This document shows, piece by piece, positions 24,589 to 33,069 of a stretch of 64,000 nt of DNA. The DNA lies in assembly GCA_015655015.1 (NCBI GenBank), contig JAATFV010000116.1:124001-188000 (forward strand), given 5' to 3'. A program made the translations under genes and the position numbers. A model generated the notes under the pieces. That model had not been told where the DNA came from. It did not search any database and saw only the letters and a program-made list of their open reading frames with translations. This DNA comes from Chitinophagales bacterium. Its GTDB lineage: Bacteria > Bacteroidota > Bacteroidia > Chitinophagales > Chitinophagaceae. The stretch's first letter is position 1, and each line of letters opens with the position of its first letter.

Positions 24589-27111
24589 TCATAGATCCGG
24601 ATTCGTGCCGATAGTAAGGGAAGCCGGTTGCAGCCCCTCTCCGCTTGCCACAAAACGTATACTGCCCTGCCCCGGGCCTGTTGCATCGTTCGGGTTCCGC
24701 TGGTGTGGTGCAGCCGACTGCAGGATCACCTGGCATTTTCCATTGAACAGCTTTCGCTGCCAGCCCATACCGGCATATTGATCCGGTTCGTGGCTGCTGG
24801 GATCGCCATTGCCCACCCCGACGATCTTTGCAAGACCTGAAACGGAAAAATGCAGCAGGTTTCCCGCATCGGGTACTTCCATCCCCGATTTGTCCACCAC
24901 CGTGGCATTCAATACAACGGCATCTTTACCATCAGCCAGAATAGAGGTCCTGGAAGGGGTTAAGAGGATCTTATAAGGCTGGCCGGTGGTCTGCACAGCG
25001 GCCGTGAATGTTTTACCTCCCTTATGCGCTACGGCTTCCAGCTTACCCGGCGCGTAATTCACTATCCATTCCAGGTGACCGTTCCGGGGCATGTCCTTTT
25101 TACCCAGGCTCTTGCCGTTGAGGAATAACTCCACATTATCGGCATTCGTGTTCACCCAGACCGGAATGCGCTGCCCTTCTCTTCCGGGCCAGTTCCAATG
25201 AGGCGCTATATGCAAAATATCTTTATCTGTCCACCAGGACTGATAATAATAGTACACTGTTTTGGGAAAGCCGCACATATCCATGATCCCGAAGTTGGAA
25301 TTGATATCCGGCCACTTGAAAGGGGTAGGCTCTCCGCGATAGTCAAAGCCTGTCCACGCGAATCCTCCCATATACCATTCCCGGTCGGCAGCTATCTTCC
25401 ACCATTGCTCCGCCGTGCTGGCCCATGGCGGATAGACACTGTCATAGTCCGGCACATAGCCATTGACGGTATCCCATTTGTAAATGCCGCGGGAAGAGAC
25501 CGTGCTGGCCATTTCCGTGCCCATGACAGGCTGGTCAGGATGCTCTTTCCGGTAGGGGTCGATCCCATTAAGGTTATAATTGAACCCGCGCACCGGTATC
25601 ACTTCATTGACGCCTTGCCAGGTATTGCCCACATTCGCGGCGTAAGTGCAGGTGCGGGAGGGGTCCAGCTCCTGTTGTTTGAGTAGCTGGTTCTGCGATA
25701 TGCGTTTTCCCGTAGTAGAGGTCTGGATGACCCATTCTTCATTGCCGATGGACCACATGAAGACACTGGGATGGTTGCGGTCCCGGAGAATCAGCCTTTC
25801 CCATTCGGCGCCGTATTCCGCCCCGCTGTTTAACAGCCGGGTCTCATCCAATACCAGCATGCCCAGGCTGTCACAGGCATCCAGCAGTTCCGGCGTTGGA
25901 GGGTTATGGCTGGTGCGATAACTGTTAACCCCCATTTCTTTCAGCAGCTGAATCCGATAGTATTGCAGATAGTCCGGCAGGGCGCTGCCTACGCCGGCAT
26001 GGTCCTGGTGGCAGCAGACACCCTGGATTTTTACCGGTTTCCCATTCAGGAGCAGCCCTTTGTTATTGTCGATGGTGACAGTACGGATCCCGAATCTTGT
26101 AGTAACGCTGTCCACTGTTCTGCCGCCTGACCTGACGACCGCTACGATCCGGTATAAGTAAGGATTTTCCAGGGACCAGAGGACAGGATGCGCTACTATA
26201 AGATCCTGGCTTACCGTAGTATTTTTATTTACCGGCAGTATAATGGATATTTCCTTACCCTGAACGATCGTTCGTCCTTCCCGGTCGGTAAGGTAAGTTT
26301 GTACGGTGCCCCCTGCTGTCTGTATATTCCTGTTTTCCACCTTGATATCGACGGATACTGTCTTGCGGGCAGTATGCTCGCCACTGACAGCCCCATCGGG
26401 AACTGTATGCGCGAAAACGCCCCCTTCCGAAACAATGTGCAGGTTATTGGTTACATTCATCCAGGCATGGCGATAGATCCCGGCCCCCTCATAGAACCAC
26501 CCTTCATACTGGCTCGCATCTACCCTGACCACGATAGTATTCTTACCGGAAAAGCGCAGGAAATCTGTGACATCATAAGAGGATCCGCTATAACCGCTGA
26601 AATGACCGCCCAGGTAGCAGTTATTGATCCATACCTTGCTATCCCGGAAAATGCCGTCGAATTGCAGCACATACCGCTTGCCGGAATCGGCCGGGTCAAC
26701 AGCAAACGTCTTTCGGTACCAGCCAATACTGTTCTCCGGGAAGAGGCCGCCTACCGTATGATACCCATGCGCATCCACATCGCCATTCGCTACATTCGAA
26801 AAAGGCAGTGCGACCACCCAGTCATGGGGAAGCTGCACCGATGTCCAGCTATTGTCATCGAAGTCCATTTTGATGCAGGTGTTGCGGACATCTCCTGTCT
26901 TGGCAAGGATATTGGCAATCCCATAATTGAAATCCCTGTTGGGATCGGTAGCATGTCCCAGGTGAAATTTCCAGCCGTCATCAAAATTAATATGCTCCCG
27001 GACAGCAGAGGTTTTATGCACATCGGTAAACTGCTGTGCACAGGCTTGTATGCAAAGAACGCTCCGGAGAAAGAGGGCAACGAACAGAACGAACAGATAT
27101 TTTCTCATCAA
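24589..27111 (-). CDS. Glycoside hydrolase family 2 (beta-galactosidase-like)
   Basis: An 840-residue exported glycosidase. After a signal peptide (LFVALFLRSVLCIQACAQ) come the sugar-binding domain (WYRKTFAVDP, VLQFDGIFRDSKVWIN), the immunoglobulin-like domain and the TIM barrel. The acid/base glutamate lies in FMWSIGNEEWV and the nucleophile in PVMGTEMAS. A DUF4982-type domain and a C-terminal Ig-like domain (VLNATVVDKSGMEVPDAG) complete the usual Bacteroidota layout. Substrate could be a galactoside or glucuronide. It lies downstream of the inositol genes on the same strand but 460 bp away. Confidence 0.92.
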   Translation of the reverse strand: MMRKYLFVLFVALFLRSVLCIQACAQQFTDVHKTSAVREHINFDDGWKFHLGHATDPNRDFNYGIANILAKTGDVRNTCIKMDFDDNSWTSVQLPHDWVVALPFSNVANGDVDAHGYHTVGGLFPENSIGWYRKTFAVDPADSGKRYVLQFDGIFRDSKVWINNCYLGGHFSGYSGSSYDVTDFLRFSGKNTIVVRVDASQYEGWFYEGAGIYRHAWMNVTNNLHIVSEGGVFAHTVPDGAVSGEHTARKTVSVDIKVENRNIQTAGGTVQTYLTDREGRTIVQGKEISIILPVNKNTTVSQDLIVAHPVLWSLENPYLYRIVAVVRSGGRTVDSVTTRFGIRTVTIDNNKGLLLNGKPVKIQGVCCHQDHAGVGSALPDYLQYYRIQLLKEMGVNSYRTSHNPPTPELLDACDSLGMLVLDETRLLNSGAEYGAEWERLILRDRNHPSVFMWSIGNEEWVIQTSTTGKRISQNQLLKQQELDPSRTCTYAANVGNTWQGVNEVIPVRGFNYNLNGIDPYRKEHPDQPVMGTEMASTVSSRGIYKWDTVNGYVPDYDSVYPPWASTAEQWWKIAADREWYMGGFAWTGFDYRGEPTPFKWPDINSNFGIMDMCGFPKTVYYYYQSWWTDKDILHIAPHWNWPGREGQRIPVWVNTNADNVELFLNGKSLGKKDMPRNGHLEWIVNYAPGKLEAVAHKGGKTFTAAVQTTGQPYKILLTPSRTSILADGKDAVVLNATVVDKSGMEVPDAGNLLHFSVSGLAKIVGVGNGDPSSHEPDQYAGMGWQRKLFNGKCQVILQSAAPHQRNPNDATGPGQGSIRFVASGEGLQPASLTIGTNPDL

Positions 27112-27572
27112 AAACTCGTTTTAAATTTCACGGATATGAAGAGGGAAGATAAGAATTTTGAGGTGACTTATGATAGGAAAGACGGATAAGCCGATTGCAG
27201 CCTCCTTTGACAGCTGACCTCGAAATTCCTGGCGTCCGGATTCCGGTAAAGGGTCCTCCCCTTACACATTTAGAACACCTGCCCTATTGTAATTGCTGCC
27301 AACGGCCGGAACGCCACCCTCCAATGGCGCCTATCTTCGCATAGAGACCCGCCGATGCCAACGAGCAACCCAGAAGATCAGCGCCGTTGGACGGTGTGGC
27401 AGACGGACGCCACTAACGGAGCAACCCAGAAGTCAATCTCCCGGCACGTAACAGTATCCCCGGCAAAAACAGGATCCATAGCGATAACAGTATCCCCAGC
27501 GAAAACAGTATCCCCAGCAAAAAGTATCTCATGCGGAGCACCAAAAACTATTAACAGCTTAACAAACCACCT
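27112..27572. repeat. Intergenic region with degenerate repeats
   Basis: This 460-bp gap holds no convincing gene. Two copies of GGAGCAACCCAGAAG-like sequence lie near 27363 and 27417. From about 27449 to 27530 a unit like ACAGTATCCCCAGCAAAA recurs four times. These repeats sit just downstream of the symporter stop (27573, minus strand). The part next to the GH2 start (27112-27200) presumably holds its promoter, but I could not pick out a consensus box. Confidence 0.55.
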
Positions 27573-29261
27573 CTACCAAAACCGCACATACAACGCGGAA
27601 AAAACCAGCAGGATAAAGACAATCAGCACCCAATTCCCCGGACGCAGCCGGAACATCTCCTTATCCAGATTGAAAGCCTGAGGATTGATCCGCGGCCCGG
27701 CCAGGCTGAGGCCCACCATTATCAGCACCGTAAAGAAGAACGACCATCCCATGCAAATAAAGAAAGGGATCTCATACACGCCCCTGCTATTCACAAACGC
27801 CGACCAGAGCCAGGTCTCATGCCCGAATACCGTGACGGCAAACTGCCCGAAGAAAACGGATAATATGAACCCGGCCACGATGCCTGTGATGGCGGCGGTG
27901 CCGGTCGTCCTTTTCCAGAACATACCCAGGATGAACGTAGCGAAAACTCCCGGGCTGATATACCCGGTATACTTCTGAATGAAGGTATACCCCCCGTCTC
28001 CACTGATGCCCAGGAGATCCTTCCAGGTGAACAGGATGGCTGTGATCATAGCCGCCAAAATAGCCAGCCGCCCCGTCCATACCATCTTCTTCTCGTCGGC
28101 TCCGGCATTGATGTATTTCTTATAAATGTCCAGTGTAAAAATAGTGGAAATACTATTGGCCTTCCCCGCCAGCGAAGCCACGATCGCCGCCGTCAAAGCC
28201 GCGATAGACAACCCTCTCAATCCATTCGGCAGGAAGCTGAGTATGGCAGTATACGCTTCGTCCTTATGGCCCCCGACCAATTGAGGCAGCATGCCATTCT
28301 TATACAATACCCAGGCCACGATCCCCGGCAGCATGACGATGACCGGCATCAGCAGCTTTAAAAAACCCGCAAATAAGATCCCGTTGCGCGCCGTGGGGAG
28401 ATTGGCGCCCAGCGCCCGTTGCGTGATGTATTGGTTGCAGCCGAAATAGTTCAGGTTGTTGATCCACTGACCGGCATAATACATGGTGATCCCCGGAAGG
28501 ATCAGGTATTTATTGACGGACAGCTGCGATGCGCCCGCTGCCGGTTTGGGAAAGATCATGTGAAAATGATCCGGCGCGTCCTTAAGCAGGACACGAAACC
28601 CCGCCACCGCATCTTTTCCCAATCCAAACTTTTCGCTGACAAGGGTCAGGGCCATATAGGTAGTAGCCAGGCCGCCAAACATAAGGACCGCCACCTGGAT
28701 CACGTCGGTATAGCCAATGACCTTCATTCCTCCCAGGGTAATGAAAAGGGCAAAACAGGCCAGCACGATCATAACGATATGAAAATATCCGCCTCCCAGC
28801 AAGCCATTGATCGCCAGGGCGCCCAGGTAAAGGATAGAAGTAAGATTGACGAAAATGTAGAGGAATAGCCAAAATACGGACATGATCAGCGCCACTGTGC
28901 CGTTGTAACGGGTTTTCAGGAATTGCGGCATGGTGTAGATCTTGTTCTTCAGGTACACCGGCATGAAGAAGACCGCCACGATGATCAGGGCTACCGCCCC
29001 CAGCCATTCATAAACAGCTACGGCAATGCCGGCGAAAAAACCGTCCCCGCTCATCCCGATGAACTGCTCCGCAGAAATATTGGAGGCAATGATGGAGGCT
29101 CCGATGGCCCACCAGGTGAGGGAGCCTTCCGCCAGAAAAAACTCTTTGGTATTGGTGGCCTGCTTTCCCTTTTTATGATAGATCCAATAGCCATAACAGG
29201 ATACAAGAATGAAATAGGCGATAAAAACGATATAATCCCAGGAGACGAGTTGATTAATCAT
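27573..29261 (-). CDS. Sodium:solute symporter (SSS family), probable sugar/inositol importer
   Basis: A 562-residue inner-membrane transporter with about 14 hydrophobic helices. SGLT-type signatures include WWAIGASIIASNISAEQFIG in the second helix region and GLRGLSIAALTAAIVASLAG. ATG 29261 (MINQLVSWDYIVFIAYF) matches the normal SSS N-terminus. The longer frame from 29306 would pass through a terminator hairpin and its T-run, so it is rejected. Located directly after myo-inositol oxygenase, it may import inositol, though sugars are equally possible on sequence alone. Confidence 0.9.
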   Translation of the reverse strand: MINQLVSWDYIVFIAYFILVSCYGYWIYHKKGKQATNTKEFFLAEGSLTWWAIGASIIASNISAEQFIGMSGDGFFAGIAVAVYEWLGAVALIIVAVFFMPVYLKNKIYTMPQFLKTRYNGTVALIMSVFWLFLYIFVNLTSILYLGALAINGLLGGGYFHIVMIVLACFALFITLGGMKVIGYTDVIQVAVLMFGGLATTYMALTLVSEKFGLGKDAVAGFRVLLKDAPDHFHMIFPKPAAGASQLSVNKYLILPGITMYYAGQWINNLNYFGCNQYITQRALGANLPTARNGILFAGFLKLLMPVIVMLPGIVAWVLYKNGMLPQLVGGHKDEAYTAILSFLPNGLRGLSIAALTAAIVASLAGKANSISTIFTLDIYKKYINAGADEKKMVWTGRLAILAAMITAILFTWKDLLGISGDGGYTFIQKYTGYISPGVFATFILGMFWKRTTGTAAITGIVAGFILSVFFGQFAVTVFGHETWLWSAFVNSRGVYEIPFFICMGWSFFFTVLIMVGLSLAGPRINPQAFNLDKEMFRLRPGNWVLIVFILLVFSALYVRFW

Positions 29262-29268
29262 AAGCAAA

Positions 29269-29276
29269 CAAACGTA
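29269..29276 (-). promoter_or_regulatory. Candidate -7 box of the symporter gene
   Basis: On the minus strand TACGTTTG matches TAnnTTTG exactly and ends 7 bases before the ATG at 29261. It could drive the symporter independently of the oxygenase gene, with a leaderless or nearly leaderless transcript. Confidence 0.4.
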
Positions 29277-29283
29277 AAAAAAT

Positions 29284-29324
29284 CCAAAAAAAAGCCAGGC
29301 GCTCATAAGAGAAACGCCTGGCTT
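29284..29324 (-). terminator. Terminator between inositol oxygenase and symporter genes
   Basis: Perfect 10-bp stem AAGCCAGGCG / CGCCTGGCTT with a 13-base loop. Reading the minus strand it is followed by eight T, so it should stop most transcripts from the oxygenase gene before the symporter. Confidence 0.88.
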
Positions 29325-29371
29325 ACCTATTTTAAAGCCATTTTAAAGGAATAGTTGGGGGCCCAAACCCA

Positions 29372-30262
29372 TCAGAATTTCAGGGTAGCAGGTAAATATT
29401 TTGCCACCAGGTCTTCATAATAAGGACGCAGCTCCTGCCAGTTGGGCGGGGTCGGGTTCTTGGAATACAGGTCATAGGGATTGAACAGGTTCACCCATTT
29501 GAACATTTCCCGGTCATGGTCATCCAGTAAATGATCATAGCCGTTCTCCCGGTGCTGGGAATAAAAAGAATGATAACGCAACATGTATAAAGCCGGCTCA
29601 GGGAGATAATCCTTCATCATGTTGTAAACATATTCATCATGGCCCCAGGACATGTCCACATTCCGCAAGCCGCATCCATGGGAATAAACGCCGTATTTCG
29701 TCTGGTATACAGGATTGTTGAAGTCAGGATTGTTCGAAAAATATTCAGGATAGACGATCTTCTCCGAATAGGCACAGCCTACAGGGAAAGTATCCCCTAC
29801 CACAGCCCATTGCGGCTCGTCGAAAAGGCAAAGCGTCTTTCCCATATCATGGAAGAGGCCGGCCAGGACCATCCAGTCGGGATGGCCGTCGGCACGGATG
29901 GCTTCAGCCGTTTGCAACAGATGCTGGAACTGGTCCAGGTCGGTATCAGGATCGGAATCATCCACCAGTTGGTTGAGAAAATTAAAAGCGTCCCATACGG
30001 ACATTTCCTTCCTGTCGAATTTCAGGAATTCCTTCTGCTTCTCCTTTACAAAATCGTAGGTCTGATAAGTATGGTTCAGACGATAGAATTCCTTCACGGA
30101 ATCCCGGGCCGGGGCTTCGTAGTTGCGGTATTCTTCCGTCGATTTTTCTTTGGCGATAGACTCCGGGTCGGGATAACGATCCAGCAGATCGTCTTCCCAT
30201 ACGTCGAGGGAAGAGAGGGGATTGGCTTCCGGAACGGCTTGATCTGTCTTCATGGCATTCAT
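29372..30262 (-). CDS. Inositol oxygenase (MIOX)
   Basis: Di-iron oxygenase that cleaves myo-inositol to D-glucuronate. The 296 residues fit the family. Iron ligands are visible in the HD-type order: DQFQHLLQTAE (H), GLFHDMGKTL (HD), SWGHDEYVYNMM (H), LRYHSFYSQHR (H) and LDDHDREMFKW (D). The DEPQWAVVGDTFPVGC segment is the conserved substrate loop. The start could be the ATG at 30253 instead. A LacI regulator is divergent 119 bp away and a symporter lies downstream, suggesting a small inositol-use module. No uronate isomerase is in the window. Confidence 0.93.
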   Translation of the reverse strand: MNAMKTDQAVPEANPLSSLDVWEDDLLDRYPDPESIAKEKSTEEYRNYEAPARDSVKEFYRLNHTYQTYDFVKEKQKEFLKFDRKEMSVWDAFNFLNQLVDDSDPDTDLDQFQHLLQTAEAIRADGHPDWMVLAGLFHDMGKTLCLFDEPQWAVVGDTFPVGCAYSEKIVYPEYFSNNPDFNNPVYQTKYGVYSHGCGLRNVDMSWGHDEYVYNMMKDYLPEPALYMLRYHSFYSQHRENGYDHLLDDHDREMFKWVNLFNPYDLYSKNPTPPNWQELRPYYEDLVAKYLPATLKF

Positions 30263-30285
30263 TATTTAATCGTTGTAAGCTGACT

Positions 30286-30366
30286 GGTAAATTAACCATC
30301 TTTTTTTACGATCTTACGCCTCTTAGCCGGAATTATTTGCTTAACCGTTTTCGTAAATTTCGTAAA
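30286..30366. promoter_or_regulatory. Operator candidates between MIOX and lacI-type genes
   Basis: GGTAAATTAACC (30286-30297) is a near-perfect palindrome with one mismatch. TTTCGTAAA occurs twice in perfect tandem (30349-30366), 15 bases before the regulator ATG. Either could bind the LacI-family protein encoded next door. Confidence 0.4.
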
Positions 30367-30381
30367 AAGGATCCCTGATCT

Positions 30382-31389
30382 ATGGGAAATATAACGCTCC
30401 GAATATTAGCCCGAGAATTGAAGCTTTCTACCGCCACCGTATCCAAAGCGTTGACCAACAGCCACGAGATCAGTGAAAAGACCAAACAGCGGGTGCTGGA
30501 CCTCGCCCAAAAGCTCAATTATACCCCTAACCCATACGCCAGCGGCCTGCGAAACAAGAAAAGCAGGACGATCGCTGTAATCCTTCCCGAAGTGGCCGAT
30601 AGCTTTTTCGCCCAGGTGATCGACGGGATCGAGTCCGTGGCACAGGAAAAAGGCTACCATATCCTGATCCGCCTGACACATGAGAGCTTCCAGAAAGAGC
30701 AGGCCATCCTAAAAGATCTCCGGGGAGGCCGGGCTGACGGTATCCTGATCTCCGTAAGCTCGGAAACCCGGGATTCTTCCCACATAAGGGAGCTGCAGCA
30801 GAAGGGCATTCCCCTTGTTTTTTTCGACCGGGTCTGTGAGGACATTGAAACGGCGAAGGTCGTCACCGATGACTTTGACAGCGCTTACCAGGCTACCCGG
30901 CATCTCCTTCAACGCGGCTGCCGCCGGGTAGCGTTTTTGTATATTTCACCAGACCTGTCGATCAGCTATCAGCGGATGGAAGGATATAAAAAGGCCCTGG
31001 CGGATCATCAGCTGTCCTGGCAGTTATCCGATATGGTGGCTTGTACGCATGATCCGGTGGCGAATCATCGGATCCTTACCGGTTTAATGAGCCGTGCCCA
31101 TCCTCCCGATGGAGTGATCGCTACGGTCGAAAAACTGGTGACCGGCATTTACCTGGCCTGCCAGGAACTGGAATTACGCATACCGTGGCAGGTGAAAGTG
31201 ATCGGGTTCTCCAATCTGCCCTCCGCCATGCTGCTGAATCCCTCGCTCACGACGATCACGCAGCCGGCTTTTGAGATGGGAAAGGCGGCAGTCTCCCTGC
31301 TGTTCAGGGAGCTGGAAGGCAAACCTATCTCCGGAGAGCCAATGGTCATTCCTTCCGTGCTCGTGGTAAGGGGATCGACGGCGCTGTGA
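30382..31389 (+). CDS. LacI-family transcriptional regulator
   Basis: A 335-residue repressor. The N-terminal helix-turn-helix ITLRILARELKLSTATVSKA and the hinge helix NPYASGLRNKKSRTIAVI are complete. The periplasmic-binding-like sensor domain follows (DSFFAQVIDGIESVAQEKGY, GIPLVFFDRV, RRVAFLYISPDLSISYQRM). It is divergent from inositol oxygenase, so it probably controls that module in response to inositol or a derived sugar; this is inferred from position. Its 3' end overlaps the convergent SGNH gene by 44 bp. Confidence 0.92.
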   Translation: MGNITLRILARELKLSTATVSKALTNSHEISEKTKQRVLDLAQKLNYTPNPYASGLRNKKSRTIAVILPEVADSFFAQVIDGIESVAQEKGYHILIRLTHESFQKEQAILKDLRGGRADGILISVSSETRDSSHIRELQQKGIPLVFFDRVCEDIETAKVVTDDFDSAYQATRHLLQRGCRRVAFLYISPDLSISYQRMEGYKKALADHQLSWQLSDMVACTHDPVANHRILTGLMSRAHPPDGVIATVEKLVTGIYLACQELELRIPWQVKVIGFSNLPSAMLLNPSLTTITQPAFEMGKAAVSLLFRELEGKPISGEPMVIPSVLVVRGSTAL

Positions 31390-33061
31390 ACAAGGCCGCC
31401 AGCCCCTGCGCATACCACCTGGCCATATAATCATTCGGATGGAGCGGATTGGCCAGGCAGTCTTTAGGCGCTTTACGATGATAAAGGGTGTCGCTGAGCG
31501 TAGTCATGTCCAGGTTCACAACGCCGGTAGTCTCCAGCTCTTGCAGCACCTTATTATATCCCAGCATATTTCCGGTATAGAAGCCCTTTTTATCGTTGGT
31601 TTCCAGGATATAATCCGGGGCAAATAACAGGTTGGAGAGCAGGATGAATTCCACTTTCGGATTGCCGTCCCTTATCTTCTTTATCATAGTCTGGATATAC
31701 CCCTTAAACTGTCCGGGGTCGTATGCCCAGAAATCATTCATCCCAAAATCCAGGATGACCAGGTCGGGATGCAGGGGGTTGATGTATTTATCGGCATATT
31801 GGGCGCCCCAGTCTGAGCGGGAGCCGGGCAACCCTGCGTTATACATTTTAATATCCCCGCCATAGATCTTTTTCAGCTGGTAGGCAAACAAGTCCGCATA
31901 GGAAGGCATATAAGGAGGCGTGCTATCATAGCTGCTGACGTTGAGGCCGCGGGTGATGCTCATGCCAAAGGCCACTATCCGGAACGGGGAGTGTACAGGT
32001 AACCGGATCATTTCCTCCAGGCGACGCATGGTATGGGGCATCCGGTCCCCTTTATATCCGGGAACAGGCCCGGTCCAGAGATCTTTATGGGTATAGGTCA
32101 CTACCACCCATTGAGACTGGAGATTATACCAAGCAAAATCTTTTTTTGTATCAAAGGATGTATCCGCCCGGAAAGGCATGCGGGAATGGACATTCCCGCT
32201 GTTAAGGTCTCCGCCCTGCTGCCTCCGGATGATCGTCTTATCCTGCAGGGTATAATCCGTACCCTTTTCGTACGTAACCGTTCCGTCGAAGCTTTTTATG
32301 GAGAGGATCTGGTCCGGCTGATAGAGTAACCTGCCTTGAGCAGCCTGTCCGCCCGCCGAGTAGAGCAGCACCGTCTCATTGAAGATAGTATCGGAAGTCC
32401 AGAAAGGACGCAGGTACTGATCGAGATTGCAGGTGGGCTGGTGCGGGGTATGGGAGACGCCGATGTTGATGTCGACGCTGAATTCGTCGACGTAGAGGAA
32501 AGGCCCGGAAGCACGTTTTGCATCAGCATTACCAGCGGAGATACTTTTTGCGGGGGAGGCGTCGCCCGGTGAGCCTCCTGACGAGGTTGGTCTTCGCGGG
32601 GGAACGTTGGCGATGCCTACGGTCATATACGCGGCGCCGGCCGGGGTCTCTGTGTAATTACCTGTAGCCTGCCAATCGGCGGAGGAAAGTACCGGGCTCC
32701 GGTACTCCAGGAGCAGGTGGTGACCGGCACTATAGAACCGAATAAAAGAATATCCTTTCACACGAGGCTTGCCGGACCGGAAATAAGCATTGAATTGGAC
32801 GATCGCCAGGGGGCCTACGACGAAATGTTTCATCAATAATCCGGGCCCAGCTCCTATCCGGACACAATATTTGCCTTTATAAGGAAAAGTCTTATCCAAA
32901 CGAATAGCGTTGGGCTTGCCGAGCCGTTCCCAGCCGGTGAGGCCGGATTCAAAACCCAGGTTATCCTGAGCAGTCGCGGTTAAGCACAGGCCCGGAAAGA
33001 AAAAAAGTAAGCCGAAGACCATAAAATAGAAGACCATTATATACATACGATCTTTATACAT
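31346..33061 (-). CDS. Exported SGNH/GDSL hydrolase
   Basis: A 571-residue protein with a hydrophobic signal segment (FMVFGLLFFFPGLCLTATA). Residues about 35-190 form a beta-rich carbohydrate-binding-like domain with a Ser/Ala/Pro-rich insertion. The SGNH esterase domain starts at RIVAFGMSITRGLN, where the block I serine is preceded by Met instead of Asp. Block III is LDFGMNDFW and block V is NPLHPNDYMARW. Likely a carbohydrate esterase. It starts 8 bp after the flavoprotein gene's stop, so they share an operon. Confidence 0.82.
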   Translation of the reverse strand: MYKDRMYIMVFYFMVFGLLFFFPGLCLTATAQDNLGFESGLTGWERLGKPNAIRLDKTFPYKGKYCVRIGAGPGLLMKHFVVGPLAIVQFNAYFRSGKPRVKGYSFIRFYSAGHHLLLEYRSPVLSSADWQATGNYTETPAGAAYMTVGIANVPPRRPTSSGGSPGDASPAKSISAGNADAKRASGPFLYVDEFSVDINIGVSHTPHQPTCNLDQYLRPFWTSDTIFNETVLLYSAGGQAAQGRLLYQPDQILSIKSFDGTVTYEKGTDYTLQDKTIIRRQQGGDLNSGNVHSRMPFRADTSFDTKKDFAWYNLQSQWVVVTYTHKDLWTGPVPGYKGDRMPHTMRRLEEMIRLPVHSPFRIVAFGMSITRGLNVSSYDSTPPYMPSYADLFAYQLKKIYGGDIKMYNAGLPGSRSDWGAQYADKYINPLHPDLVILDFGMNDFWAYDPGQFKGYIQTMIKKIRDGNPKVEFILLSNLLFAPDYILETNDKKGFYTGNMLGYNKVLQELETTGVVNLDMTTLSDTLYHRKAPKDCLANPLHPNDYMARWYAQGLAALFTAPSIPLPRARKE

Positions 33062-33069
33062 ACGACCGG

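Noticed and set aside
26188..27189. Open frame of 333 codons antisense to GH2
   Set aside because: Shadow of the GH2 coding pattern; the GH2 active-site motifs on the other strand are decisive.
29262..29306. Longer start for the symporter
   Set aside because: The added 15 residues would be encoded by the T-run and part of the stem of an intrinsic terminator.
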